This document shows, piece after piece, positions 11,291 to 24,005 of a stretch of DNA of 64,000 nucleotides (positions are counted from its first letter, which is position 1; each line of letters opens with the position of its first letter). Origin of the DNA: Cinnamomum chago (lineage: Eukaryota > Streptophyta > Magnoliopsida > Laurales > Lauraceae); contig CP142459.1 in assembly GCA_038049695.1 (NCBI GenBank), positions 68,998,001 to 69,062,000 on the forward strand. Direction: 5' to 3'. The notes beneath the pieces are model-generated. The model had not been told where the DNA came from. It worked only from the letters and a program-made list of their open reading frames with translations, and did not search any database. The translations under genes and the position numbers were made by a program.

Positions 11291-12790
11291 GGTGAGGAAA
11301 TCTATTAGCTAGGTCTACCATTATGGTTGCTCATGACTTAGGAGATGGTGCCTCAGCTGTTAGCATTGCTTTCTTTATTACTTAGTGAAATCTCTCCCTT
11401 ACCAATAAAAGACTTATCTATTGGGCTCGGTAGGTGCCGAGATGGGGCCTCAGCTGTTTTGAATTGTTACTTGTTAGCAGTGCTTTATTTGTTGCTTAAT
11501 GGAATCTATCCCTTACCCAAAAAAAAGGTAAAAAAATGACATAGACTTAGCCCTCACATGTTTGATGGCCAAGGCGGTTTTTATAACATTGATATATTGT
11601 ACTTGTGCATATTAAGCATGAAAGCTCACTGCCTCCTTTTCTTTTGATAAACAAAACCATTCATTATAAAAGAAAAGAGTCGAATAAGACAGAAAAGCAA
11701 AAGCACAGAAACAACACAAACACAACAAAAACATGTGAAACTAGTCTCTGCCCAAAATGAGAAAGGGTTCACAGACCTCATCTTAGCAAAATCATGAGCC
11801 ATCTAATATAATTTAAGTCCCTAGGACTAGGATAAAACTGAATTCAAAGCTCACAGCAAGCTTTAAAATTTGTACATATGCCCATTTTAAAATAATACAT
11901 TGCATTCTGCAGCATGTATTAAATTACAATAATTATTTGATTTGTTTACATTAATTTTTCTTTTTGGTGAAAGTTTTATTAATTGAAGTTGAAATGCTGC
12001 AACAAGAAAGATTATTGAGACAAATATTCACTAGTACAAGTTACAAGAGAAATAATATATATACCAAGTGCTTTTATTTGTAAACTTACAAGAGAAAAAA
12101 ACATTCCACGTGAAACCGAGACAGTGGGACAATTGCATCATTAAATTAAGAATTATTGTCATCATCGTCAATATCATCTGTGGGGATTTGCTGTTAGGAT
12201 AGAAAGATTATAGTAAAATTAGATTTCCTAATCTTTGTTTTATAAAGCGATGTTATTGAACTAACAGATTACATCGGTTTATTGATTTTCTATAAAGTTT
12301 ATTTCAATATTTAATAACAATTGTGTGATACTAAGGTACCAACACCACTCAACCATGAGCATGTTGGTCAGTATCCATGTTTATGGTTAGAACCTTTGAT
12401 GTGCTAGAACTAAGGGTACGGTATTCATGGGCTGGGTCAGCCGGCTGGGCTGAGGCATATCCAAGCCCGTCCTAACTTTAGAAACACACGCCTGTATCTC
12501 ACCCAAAACCAACATGGGTCGCAAATGTCAAGCGAGCCGAGCTTTTTATAAATAGTAGGGCCTGTCTAGCAGTTGTTTGGACATATTATAGTGACTCACA
12601 AGAACTCATCATCAGGTCGAGCAAGACCTTGAGCATTTCTATCACTGAATCCAAGCCAGATATTAAATGGGCCCAATTTATATATCTAATCTTAGTCAAA
12701 AGCGGGCTGGCTCGGTCCATGAGCACCCCTACCTAGATATGGCCCTCTCATTAGTCCTAATTTATTTTTTTGTATAATAACATACACACA
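11291..12790. other. Intergenic with an imperfect direct duplication
   Basis: The segments 11345-11413 and 11439-11530 are diverged copies (gatgg.gcctcagctgtt, then gctt..tt..tacttag and aatct..cccttacc), both ending in A-rich DNA. A segment at 12313-12352 resembles 7530-7560. No gene is recognised. Confidence 0.5.
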
Positions 12791-12835
12791 CATATATGAG
12801 AGATGCTCCTATATATGAGAGATATCTCTCATTTT

Positions 12836-13229
12836 ATATGAGAGATAGGAGTGGGAGCCCTCACATTTAAGTTGTTGGCATTGGATAAGGTTGTGAGGGC
12901 CCCCACCTTATCTCTCATATAAGGTGATATGTGCTCTACTAAGCTCAAGCTTAGGATAAGGTAAGCTTAAGTATGTGGTGGGGCCCACTTGGGGATTGGG
13001 ATGAGGGGGATTTCAAGGACTCCCAGGGATCTTCCTCTCAGTAAAAAATTAGCCCCAAATGTAATTTCTATCATCTCCATATGGGCTCAAAAGTGTAATG
13101 GTCAATAGTCCATTTAGATTGATCTTGTAAATTTGGATATGACCGAAAGTTGGTGGACATGTGCAAGATGGAGGAGGGCCCCCACAAGCACAAGCTTACG
13201 AGATTTTATCCTAAGCTTGAGCTTAAGAG

Positions 13230-13230
<1 letters not shown>
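12836..13230. mobile_element. MITE-like foldback region
   Basis: Two inverted repeats lie side by side. Arms 12836-12865 and 12892-12920 (tatgagagata..gtggg..ccctcaca) can pair around a loop of about 26 bases. Further right, actaagctcaagcttaggat at 12937 pairs with atcctaagcttgagcttaag near 13208-13227, with ggtggggccc and gggcccccac as inner arms, giving an element of about 290 bp. No target duplication was identified, and a CT/AT microsatellite abuts the right edge. Confidence 0.65.

Positions 13231-13275
<45 letters not shown>
13231..13275. repeat. Compound (CT)n(AT)n microsatellite
   Basis: About nine CT units run directly into about thirteen AT units at the right border of the foldback region. 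Confidence 0.9.
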
Positions 13276-13276
<1 letters not shown>

Positions 13277-14957
13277 TAAACAAAACAATATATTATAATA
13301 AAATATACATATAAGCATCTAAAAAGCTTGATGTTTTTGTAATTCTCTAGGCCTGTTTATTTTCTGGAATTCAAGGAATTCGTGTTTGGGGAATTCATGA
13401 ACTCCTAGACGTAGTAAAATTTCTGAATGCTCCCTTGGACTTGAGCATCCAGGAATTCCACCAAAATGCAAAGAGGGTGGAATTCTTAAATTCTCAAAAG
13501 TTATTTGAGACCTATGTTGCTAGATTTTTGAAATGCTTGGCAAGAAATATGTGATTTGCAAATGCTAAGGGGACATAAGCCCCAAAAACCCCAATACCTA
13601 GAATTTTTGTCAAGAGCTCTAGTAAAGAAACACGCATTTAGAATGCATTCGTACAACTTTCATTTATACAAAAGAGTAGGAATGCATTCGTACAACTTTC
13701 ATTCATTTGTATTTCTTATATTTTCCTTAAATATAATTCCAAAAAGTTTTAATAGAATGGGTTAAATTCATATTTATTTTTTTATTTTTCTACATATATT
13801 TTCCTAAAATGTAATTCCGAAAAGTTTTGTTGAAGTCCTAAATCAGACGAAACTTTTGATTTTAGAGGCCATACCAAAATGAGGTCCGAAAAAATATTAA
13901 CATCTATATTTCCACCTCCCTAGCACCTACACAAATTCAGAATACAACCAAGCAATAGATAACTTCCTTAAGAGCACAGTTTTCTTTATTTCTCCCTCAC
14001 AGAAGGAAAGTTTAAGAATTTTTTCTCTCTAGTGGAATGCCGACAAACAAGATGTTGCAAAAATGAGGTGTTTGGAGCAACCTTTCACATCAATTCCACA
14101 AAATTGTTTCCATCAAATGGGTGGTATAAAATAATGGATCTTCAGTCCCAATTTAATGATGGTTGAGACTTTCTTCCAATTCATCTAGAATAAGGCCTAC
14201 AATTGAAGGAGAATTTTCTCCCACGAGTGAACTGTATGTGCACTCCAGTTCTGTGGGGCCCCACTTCTGAGCAGTACCGCCGCTTTTTTCACATTCTTAT
14301 CCCTCTCTGATCCATCACCATACCTAGTTTTATGCTCATCAAACTTTTACTTACCATTAATTTGAATCTCTTAAAAATCTATGGTTAAAAGGCCATTCAA
14401 CTTTAATGCCATTAAAGCAGGGGCTAGGATGATCTGATGAGGCTTATTTTTTATTATGATCCTTATCCATACAAAGACCTTTCCATGCATCTTAACCCCA
14501 AGGATGGGAAGCATTCAAGTGGACCCCATGAGCTGGACAGCATTAGTACATATGCAGTATGCTAGAAGGTGAAAATCCACTACAATTGATGGTGCTACTA
14601 CTGCATGGCGTCCAGACTTAGTGGATAATGAGTCGTCATAAAGTTTAAATTTATGTAACCAGCTCGAGCCTAACATTTTTGAGTCATGGCAACATCACCA
14701 AGTGTGTGGACCAAAGGTTGCAGAACGTTGTACCTTAGCCAAGGCAACCAGGCATTAGTGGCCAATCTTGAATGATTTTGACTGATCACCAACATTTTTA
14801 GAGGTGGCAAACGGGTAACATCAAGAGGAGGAAGAAGAAGAAAAATGGCTGGGGTTGAACAGGGCTATCTATTAGTTAAAGTTCAACCTGATTCAGCCAG
14901 ATTTTAAAACAGATTACCTAGGTAACCTCAACCTGCATTTGAGTAGAGTCAACCCAG
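13276..14957. other. Intergenic, no gene seen
   Basis: AT-rich. The words gaatgcattcgtacaacttt (about 13640 and 13680) and ttttccttaaatataattcc / ttttcctaaaatgtaattcc (about 13725 and 13800) are each repeated locally. No transposon ends or protein-like frames are recognised. Confidence 0.5.
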
Positions 14958-15248
14958 TGTTTGAAAAGTATTTATGTTGTTCTACTAACACCTCAAGGAT
15001 TTGGCAAGAATAGTTAGCTAAATAATCTTAATATGGAATCAAAGTCAGTCGGCCGCGAGTTCACATCCAAGGAGGAATGCCTTTGTGCTAAAAAAATGTC
15101 ACCAAAAATGCACCCACTGGGATCTACCTGAAGGGAGAGTGTTTAGGAAGGGCTCTAGCTAATTAAGGAGAAGCATTGAATAGTATCATGCTGCCTCTAC
15201 TAATGCCTCGATGTATGGTAGGAATGGTTAGCTAAAAAAAACTTAATA
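14958..15248 (+). mobile_element. TRIM-like element, family B, copy 2 (two terminal repeats)
   Basis: The terminal repeat at 14958-15033 (tgtttgaaaagtatttatg ... ggtt/agttagcta ... cttaa) recurs, diverged, at about 15173-15248 (cattgaatagtatcatg ... ggttagctaaa ... acttaa). Straight after the first repeat comes tggaatcaaagtc (15034-15046), a decayed initiator-tRNA primer site, and a purine-rich aattaaggagaag precedes the second repeat. That order (repeat, primer site, short non-coding interior, purine tract, repeat) fits an LTR retrotransposon of minimal size, about 290 bp. Divergence makes the class call moderate. Confidence 0.55.
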
Positions 15249-16333
15249 CCAACACAAGCACAACCCAAGTAAACTGCTAAACTTGTACAATATGTTACTC
15301 ATTAACTGAATTAGAATTGAAACTGGGTGGGCAAGAGCTAATGAGACTTGTCTAGGCCTATAGCCCATCTGAGCCCAAACTAAGGTACGCACTCATCTTA
15401 TGGTTATGAACCTCAGCCCATACTGATTTCAAGGCCCACTATTCAGAACCAAAGAACTTCTCAATCCATCAGTATGCATAAAGCCTAAATCGAGCACATA
15501 CTGGGCCAAAAACTCAACTTGGACCCTATTCCTCAGCATTATAAGTATGGGCTAGCCACTAGCAGCCAAGTATACTAATTGAGAGCTTCATCTAATGGGG
15601 CTTTCCAGTTGACCATTGTATATTTTTATACGCACAACATAATCTTATCCTCCCAATCACCATCCTAAAAATATTCCTAATCCGACTCATTTGAATCCTG
15701 GTCAAATTCTTATAGGATTATGTGGGTCAAATGCAAGTCAAATCCAAGAAGGGTGAGTGGGTAATCATGTTTTGCCAACCCTACAAATAAATGGAAAGGA
15801 TGTGCCCCAAAATCTACGATCATTTTGAATAATGAGCCGCTTAGTATTTATTTTGCTCCATCGCTTGAGCTGCAGATAAATAAGAAAAACTCTATCATCT
15901 CATTACTTGCCAAAACGCGCCTGTAAAGAAAAATGCAAAAAAAAAAAGAAAAAAAAAAGACGGCAGTAGAGAGCATCCATTCCAAGATATCATGGACTAA
16001 CTCACATGCAAATTTCACGAAAAAAAAGCCAAAATAATCTAACATTTCGTGAAATCGTGGAATTGGGTCAAATTTTCAAAAAATAAAAGTAGGTGGAGGC
16101 TGTCTACCGCGACCACGATTATAAAGTATTTGGACCCTCCGTCATTATTTATGTAGCAAATAATGTATGTCAAGCGCGCGCTCTTTTTTTTTTTTATTTA
16201 TTTAATAACTGAAGCTTATTTATGTAACTAGTCTACGTATAGGTCAAAGGCAAAGCAAAAACGTTATCAGAGAATAAGAATAAAACAATGATAAACAGAT
16301 GATGAAAACAATATGAGAAACAAAAAGTTATTT
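15249..16333. other. Intergenic, no gene seen
   Basis: This is the 3' flank of the GARP gene, whose stop is at 16336-16334 on the minus strand. It contains A-rich runs at about 15938-15958 and T-rich runs near 16183-16200. No ORF with protein features. Confidence 0.5.
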
Positions 16334-19300
16334 TTACATGTGTTGAATCCAGGAACTACATAGAGAGATGGAGAGATCCAAACTTATGTTGTTCCCCTTT
16401 GAATAACCCAAGCATTCCTCGAGATTTCTTCTTGATGAAGACGTTAGCAGCTCACTGTTATCACTGGTTGATGAAGTATAATAACTCTTCTGCACCGGAT
16501 GCAGTGATAAAGATAATGATAGATCGCTCACTCCCTCCCCTCCTTCAATACCCTCTTCATCACTTTCTGACTTCCTTTGAAACACTGGAAATAGGAGGTC
16601 CTCCTCTGACTTGCGCTTCCGCGATGAAACAAATTGATCATCTTCTTCAAATTTATTCATCTGCCATCAGTAAAACAGTAGAGATAAAGAAATGCAATTT
16701 CAAACATTGTAAATCGGTTATTCGAACAAGAAATGCAATTTCAAACTAAGGAATAACCCAAATCAATGGATGGATAAAAATCCATGTATCGAAACAAATG
16801 GCGAGGATCAATGAGCCCAAGAACTTTCACTAGATAAGACAAGATCTCACAAGAATTTATTAAGATTTCTTTAAGATGCTACTCTAATTAAAAATAAAAG
16901 AGAATTAATTAAATTGACTGAATCTCAACTGAACAAAAATTATTAATAGCTACTTAGAAAAAAAAAATGTGATTTCAACAGAAAAATCTGCACCCGCCGC
17001 TAAAAAGTCAACTAAGTGTGATTTTTAGCAACAGAAATTTTTTTTCCTACCGGAAAAGCTTTTAGACTGTGCCTCTCGAGACAAAAACAACTTCCCGCTG
17101 CTGAAAGTGTCTTTTAATAGCGGAGAAAAACCGCCACCAAAAACGGATTTTTCAGCTGCTAAAAGTTTACATTTTTATAGTGCAGGAGATTTATATCTTG
17201 ATTCCAAATCTCATTAGAACATAATGAATGTTTCAAGATGATCTCAAGTACGTACTATATTAAATGCAATTTGAATAAAGTACTTTCTTTTATAAAAACC
17301 CATTAAAAAGAGTAAATTTAACCAAAACTAAAATATCATCCCCAAAATGATGGAGTTTTCTGTCGCCAAATTGGGGCAATAAAAATGTTCAATTGCACAG
17401 CCATTCGATGCAAGAGAAATTGTGTGCCCAAATAGGCACATCTCATTTCAATTGTAATACTCGCATGAGAAGAAACCTCTTCACCCTAATGTGAACCCCC
17501 AAACCCAAATGCCCCTTTTTTTTCTTTTCCTTCTTGAATTCGAATCTCTTATCTACAATGAGACTTTTGCATCACCGTATTCCTCCATCATTCACATACA
17601 TCCAAGTAAGCAACACAGGGTCCAAAATAATTTCCTCCCAAACAAGCCCTGACAGTAGCCTTTTGGCAGAGATTGCCCTAAATCTTCAATCCCTATCAAA
17701 TTAGGGCACACAAGAATTAATCTGTTAAAAGTGTGACGCACGCTTTATCTATTTAAAATAGAAGATAATATATATAAATACATGTACAGTAAAGAAAAGC
17801 TGTATCTATGTGCATTCATCACCTACATGTAAGTATATTATACTATAATAAAGACCCACGGTAAAAGTGATATACGTACACATGTATCACAAAAGACAAG
17901 GAAAATAGAAGAAATGTTTTAAACCAACAAAACATATTATATCTAATCTGCCCCTATAATGTATATTAAAGTTACACTTTGGTTTATAATGTATATATTT
18001 CACCAACTGAAGATATGACAGAGACTACTCCAACACAAAAAACATAGTAGTACAAGTAGAATTTTTTTAAAATTTTTTTTTTTTTGGCTTACTTGAAACT
18101 ATTCTAGTGGATCATTTTTTATTAGAGCATGGTCCTGTTCTTGGAGAGAACATGTTCATGCAATCTTTCAAAATCACCCAAGAAATTAAAAGCAATGCAA
18201 ACAAAGATGGGTGTCAAAGGAAATGATAGAAAATGGAAAAAGGATAGAAGGCCAGGGACAAAAAGCCAAACCAGTAGAGATCTCAAATGCAGAAAGAAAG
18301 GAAAAGCAAAAACGTCTGTATTTCCTTTTCGGACCTTGAAAAATTCGGATTCCTTTACTGTGTTCTCAAGTGCTTTGAGCTCATAAAGATCATCTGCCAC
18401 AATCCCTGTAGCTCCAGCATCTTCCTGCCATCTGAAACAGCCTTCTTTTATTATTCCATTGTTCTCAGCTGAAGCAGCTTGCGTATAATCATTAAAACTG
18501 TACGGGTAGGCGACTCTTTCACATATTCTTTGGCTGCAATGCAGTGCATGTGACACGAAATTCGTCTCTATTCGGGATCTACCAGGAACGACAAAAAGAA
18601 AGAGATTAATGGAAGATGGGTTTTAAATTAAAAGAAAAGGGGGACCAAGATCCTTAAAAAGAACCCAAATGGTGTCTTTTTTCATTAGCTTTTTGGAAAT
18701 GTAAATCTTACTTTTTTGGAAAGAGAGGACGGTGCATAATGTATTGAGACTGGAATTCATGAGTGGGTTTTGAAGATGTATCGATTTCTTCATCTATAGC
18801 ATCATCATGATCATGGGAGGAGACCTGTCTTTGTTGGGGTGATTGCAAATCTGCCAAATAAAACATGCAAATGAGTATTGGTTACCTGGGTTATGTCGCG
18901 TTCAACTTCAGACATGATTCAGTTCCGCTGGAATTGAAATTTTGGAATGGATGAAAAAGATAGTAGCAAGAATAAAAGCTTGCAAGTTGATACAATCTTC
19001 TTTTAGGAGGTAGTTGATATGATCAAAGTGGTAGCAAAATCAAGTATAAGAAGAAGATTTGTAAAATAAAAAAAGTACTAAAGACTATTAACATGTACCT
19101 GGTTTACTAATGTCATTCTTCATGCTCCTATACATCTAATGGGAGCCAAAAAAAAAACATCAGATAGACTGGAATTTTCACTAACAGGCAGATATTGTGC
19201 ATCTAGCAAATGTGACTATAATAAATGCAAGATCAGTATCGAACAGATAAGAAGAGAGAAGAAGGAAAAACCTGTAGATGGCTTTTAACGTGGGAAATTG

Positions 19301-19400
19301 TTAGCCCTCTCACGTCCATCATCTGTAGAACCAGTTTAGGAGTGGCCTCTACATGAAAAGAAAAGTACCAACATTTTAAACCATGAAGTGAGACAATTCA

Positions 19401-19446
<46 letters not shown>

Positions 19447-19624
19447 GAGGAGGAGGAGGAGGCGGCGGCAAAGGAAAAGAGGAAGAAAGAAGCATACTAT
19501 CTTGTCCTCCAAGTCTTTCAATGGCATGAACAAAACAGTGATGAAGATTAGGAGTCCATCTCAAACGAGGAACCTTAGATCTAATATACTGTCTAACAGC
19601 TCCATTCCTTCCATAGCTACTCAT
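16334..19624 (-). CDS. GARP (G2-like) MYB-related factor with EAR-like motifs
   Basis: Probable nuclear DNA-binding repressor. Six minus-strand exons: 19624-19498, 19348-19272, 19135-19099, 18850-18712, 18578-18335 and 16660-16334. All are GT/AG and in phase, giving 316 residues. Residues 20-71 form the single MYB-like GARP domain (PRLRWTP..H..FV.A...LGG, KATPKLVLQMM, then the hallmark SHVKSHLQMYR), divided over exons 1-3. The leading GRNGAVRQYIRSKVPRLRWT matches the subfamily of Arabidopsis At2g38300/At2g40260 and rice MOF1. Basic SRKRK at about 221-225 may be a nuclear signal. Two Leu-repeat (EAR-like) motifs, DLSLSLSLHP (254-263) and LDLSISL (302-308), point to recruitment of corepressors. 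The ATG at 19624 gives the family N-terminus. A (TC)n tract fills the branch/acceptor side of intron 1 and a CACTA-like remnant lies in intron 5. Exact orthology is not determined. Confidence 0.94.
16950..17182 (-). mobile_element. CACTA-like transposon remnant in GARP intron 5
   Basis: Read on the minus strand the segment starts CACTATAAAAATG at 17182, the typical CACTA terminus, followed by repeated subterminal words (GCAGCTG, CAGCAGCGGG, AGCGGCGGG next to cttttag/tttttag). The other end is not recognised, so the copy is truncated or very diverged. It lies wholly within the 1,674-bp intron 18334-16661. Confidence 0.55.
19403..19443. repeat. (GA)n microsatellite in GARP intron 1
   Basis: About 20 GA units on the plus strand, followed by gga and ggc triplets. 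On the gene strand this is a (TC)n tract inside the 149-bp first intron, upstream of the acceptor at 19349, where it could serve as polypyrimidine sequence. Confidence 0.95.
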
Positions 19625-22600
19625 TTTCCTTTCTATCTAATGGGTTCTTCTACTTAGTCTAAAACAACACTCAACCATAAAACTCCCTACAATACTTTCT
19701 CTTCTTCACAAAACCCACAAAAGAAGAACCCAACTCTCCTTCTCTCTTTTAATAGCTTACTAATCCAAATACCCCTCAACCAGAACCCTGTACTAAAACG
19801 CAAGTTTCAACTCTCCATTCAGAAACAAAAAGAATGATTTTTCTCTTAAACTTCAGCTGCCAAACTAGTACAGCTCAGGTACATACATCTCTCTCTCTCT
19901 CTCTCTCTCTCTGAGACCTCTCCAAAACTCTTCTTTCTAGGAGTTCTCTAAAAAGCCTACATGCCTTTTTATGGGTCTTCTTCAAAACCGCTGAAACTCA
20001 ACTTCTTTCATGCTTCTCACATCGTTCATCTTCTGGGTGTTTCTATCTCGTTGAAACAGACTGATCAATTGAGGAATGGAGAGGAATGCTTATAAAAAGA
20101 GGACGAGAGAGAAAAAAACGAAAAGAGGGGGCCTCTGTAATCTCTTGTCTTGGTGTTCTGTTGCTTCCCTGCAAAGAAAATTCTCATCACGAGCTTCCGA
20201 TCTTCTTGAAATAATTACGGACAGTTTGACCCGCGAACGCCAACGTCCTCATGATCAAAGACCGTGGAAAAGCAGGACAAAAAAATAAAAATGAAAAGCG
20301 TCTCTCTCTCTGTGGTGTGTTTCTTGTGTGTTATTTGGAAATGAAGTCTATATTCATAAAACCTAATAACCTACGTCTGACCCACCTAACTGGGCCACCT
20401 CTGCCTGCCCTTGGACCAGTCAAAACCGTACATAAATCTCTCTTTCTCTCCCTCTCTCATCGTTTCTTTGATTTGATCTTTCAAGAAAGTCAACTAACTA
20501 TCTTCTTCATCTACCAAAAACCCCCCCATGGAAAACCTAACCTAACTCCACTAGGTTTCTTGATTGGGGGAGTTTTGATTTCTATCTGCGTTGCACGCAT
20601 TGCAATTAATTTATTGGGTCCAAATCCAATGCACCCATCTAAAATAAGTGGGGGGCGGCCTTGTTGCCGTTAGATTAAAAGCTATGGTTTGATCTGCCAA
20701 TTTGCAAGAAATTTGGCCTGCTATTTATCCATGGTCAGATCCCATGCCTTAACCAATGATCATTTGACTCAGTACCAGCAAATAGTGACCACACAAGTGA
20801 AATGCATGCCTCTAATTTTATTCATGGGCCCCATTCTTTCAAAAAAAATTTATTAAGAAACTCTTTTTAGGGAGTTAAATGAAAGGCTAAAATAATTTGA
20901 TTGGGGTGGTCTTTTGAGAAAAAAGCCGCCCCGCCCCATTATTTCCTATGAGGAGACCTTTCCATATGTGCTTTATGAGCTATAGGACTCAACTGCATGT
21001 AAGCAACATGCTATCTGCTCATACAATAACATTTTTCTAAATAATATTGCTTTGATTGATCTAAAAAGATTGTGCTTGATGTGAAATGTTGGCCACTTTA
21101 CGACTTACTTTTTCGGGCCCCTCTTAAACTACTACACTGTTTTTACCATGAACTAGATTATTGATATATATTAGTGATTTGGCAAACAAGATCAGGACTT
21201 TCAATCTCCTATCATCATCTTGATTGCAATCCCACTGTTGTAGAACATGGCATGCATGACCTTTCTTCTTTGCTCTGGCTTTATATCTTTTTGAAAGGTA
21301 AGGCAAATCAACAATCCACGTGGCTATGAGAGTAAGGAATTAAAATATGGATTGATTGTTCGAAAGTTACTGCTTCCGATCGAATGTAGAATAGGTCGTA
21401 AATAATGTCAAGGAATGTCAAAATCAACAAAAGCCTAATTGGTGGGACCAACAACACATCCTGACTTTCACCAAGCATATTTTCAATTGCCTAAAATGAA
21501 CATATTGATGTGAAAATTGATTCAATTGATTCTGGCATCAATATCACTACAATACTCCATTATTTCAGATTAAGTTTTAGTTTTCGAAAAAAGAATTTTA
21601 GATTTTCTCAACTGACTACATTTTCCTTCATGGGCATTTGTTTAGTTAATCAAAACCGAGTCATTTTGAGAGTCTTTTGCTTCTGTATTTCGTAGCTAGT
21701 TCTAAATGAGGACGGTGTTTTGGCTTATCATTCAAGGATTTCCTACTCCCTTTAAAATTTCAACCACGAGGTGTTATACTTGCCTTAAATGAGTATTTTA
21801 TGAGAAAAAATGAAATTCTTTGTCGCAATCAAGAGTTAGATACTAATCTCTTTCCAAACTCTCTATGTGTCCCAGATTAAGAATTCTACTGTGAAATAAT
21901 CTCTTTTGGTGATTATAGATGGCTTAATCTGACATGTGCTTTCGTGTGAGGCAGGCCACACAATTTCTAACACCATTAACCTTAAATTATCTCTCAATTC
22001 TTAAGTTTTTCTCTTCCTAAGTGATCTTTCTCCTCTTTCTTCCCAGCTCTACACACTCTCAGACACAAAGCCAATTTCACCATTCCCTGTGCCCCTCCCC
22101 CTTGTAATTCCGTTCCCTAAATTTATCAATGCCATAGTCACCATTAAGATCTGAAAAATGGTGATGATATTTTAGAAGATCATTACCAAGTGTGCCTGAC
22201 TTTTCATGGAGTCATGAGATCTTTGTATCTAAATTTCTGGAATGAATTAATTAAATGTCCAAATATCATTTTTTATCGCGCTGATATCATTATGGGATTG
22301 AATAATTCCAAATACAAATACCACATCCTCACATCCACATATGTTGAATCATTCAATGAGGAATCACTCACATCGAAGTGATAGATATAGTCAATCAACC
22401 ATCATACTGGGGCATGGAGAATTAAAAGTTTGCGTGCGTGAAAGGTGGGACTCACTATTAAAACATGAAAGATGTTGAAACGCGAGAATGGACGAATTCA
22501 ATTACTCGATATATTCTTTGGACCAGGTTTTTTTTCATATTTGGTGCAGCTATTCTCATTGAAAATCAACCATCTGGCTCATAAATGTTTTTCATATGTT

Positions 22601-22659
22601 TCAATTAAAGTAATGGAATTGTGTACAACTATGTTTTGTGAAAATAATTCATTCACAGC
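19625..22659. other. GARP gene upstream region and intergenic DNA
   Basis: Presumed promoter and leader of the minus-strand GARP gene. A (CT)n run at about 19888-19912 is GA on the gene strand, a possible BBR/BPC-type GAGA site about 270 bp upstream of the ATG. The region 20080-20680 has several overlapping open frames on the plus strand with CT-rich stretches but no recognisable protein. 20700-22659 is anonymous AT-rich DNA. Confidence 0.5.
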
Positions 22660-22667
22660 GCTTAGAT

Positions 22668-23669
22668 TAGTGCTGTACAAAAAATCCGGTATCACCGTAA
22701 AACTGAACCGAACCAACCAAACCGGACGGTTTGGATCGGTTTATAGTAGATCGGTTCGGTTAACGATTGGTTTGAAAATCATAAAAACCACTTACATCGG
22801 TCTGTTATTGGTTTGAACTCACAGTTAACCGTTTAAACCGAACCGACCGTATGTAATAACTTAAGTGTTGTTTTTTTACTATTTTAGCCTTAGGATTTCG
22901 TTTTTTACTACTTTCAAAATTACATTCCACAACTCCATTCTCACATGAACTCAACCGTCAACACTACCTCAGTGCATCTCTTCTAATCCATCAAATGCTT
23001 TTTGATACTTCGTTGCAGATGGAGGGATTACTGTATAGGGTGTTTTCTTTCCATCATAATTCCTATCTCGTTTCAATGAAGTTTTTATCAGAATACTGTA
23101 CTCTTGAGAATGATAGAAAAGCCAGTAAAACCTAGCCTTTTGATGGTTGATTTTGGTATCACATAACCAATGTGTTAAGAAACCTTTATTTCTGAAAAAT
23201 ACAGTGGGTTCTCATACAGATTCCGTTTGTGTGTGACTTTTCTTGACATGAAATATTATTTTATTTAATTCCAGACGGTATCATGTGGAATGAATGTTTC
23301 ACTGCAAGCTAGTTTTTTTTTTTTTTTTTGTGCGCTTGCGTTTAGTCCAAACTCTCTTTTTGCAATAGAATTATTTTTTCTATGCGTTTAGTCCAGTCTG
23401 GAATGTTGGATTTTTATATTTGCACTAAACATTGGAATAAATGCAAAGGACATAGTATCATTATTTTGAAGTTTTCAATGTCTGATTTTCAAAAGAATAA
23501 AATAAAAAACAACGGCTAAACCGACTGAGACTGAACCAACGGTTCGGTTTAGTTCGGTTTAAGCCATCTTCATCGGTCGAATCGGATCGGTTAATTAAAA
23601 AACTAATCGGTTCGGTTTGGTTGTTGGTTTTAGTGTTAAACCGATCCAAACCGCCCATGTGTAGCCCTA
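22668..23669. mobile_element. Non-autonomous hAT transposon, 1,002 bp
   Basis: Flanked by the perfect 8-bp direct repeat GCTTAGAT at 22660-22667 and 23670-23677. The inverted ends are TAGTGCTGTACA on the left and, in reverse complement, TAGGGCTACACA on the right. The 8-bp duplication and TAG-type ends are diagnostic of hAT. Both subterminal regions (about 22680-22850 and 23515-23660) are packed with AACCG/CGGTT words in both orientations, as in hAT ends bound by transposase. The central 650 bp has no transposase frame, so movement would have needed a partner in trans. Confidence 0.92.
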
Positions 23670-23677
23670 GCTTAGAT

Positions 23678-24005
23678 GGTGATGCACTTTCCTTCTACAA
23701 GAACAATCAAGGACCAATCGATCTCTAGCTATACTGGTTATGACAAGAGACTTTTTTTTTCTTTTTTGGTATAAATGACAAGAGACTCTTTTTTTTTTTT
23801 TTTAGTATAAGAAAAGGAGATTTCATTAAAAAAAAAAGGAAGCCAACAAACAAACTACAACACTAAAAAAAAAAAAACTCGGACACCAACAAGAAAACAA
23901 AAAGAGGCCACAATGAGGTCATATAAAATTTATCCCAGATTATTCACATTTAATAGTAGGCAACCATAGTTAAATTTCTTGGAATGAAAACTGTCTCAAA
24001 GACCC
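23678..24005. other. Spacer between hAT and gypsy elements
   Basis: A/T-run-rich DNA. The phrase atgacaagagact occurs twice (about 23739 and 23778) next to T-runs, and A-runs lie at about 23829-23838 and 23866-23877. The word gacaagagac recurs just right of the gypsy element near 34260. Confidence 0.5.

Noticed and set aside
16399..16749. 116-codon plus-strand ORF
   Set aside because: It lies antisense to the last GARP exon, whose minus-strand reading has clear family motifs; a shadow frame.
19388..19657. Plus-strand frame rich in Arg-Glu repeats
   Set aside because: It is the translation of the (GA)n microsatellite and the antisense of GARP exon 1.
20251..20673. 140-codon plus-strand ORF upstream of the GARP gene
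   Set aside because: Ends in low-complexity and CT-rich DNA, no recognisable domain; probably chance.
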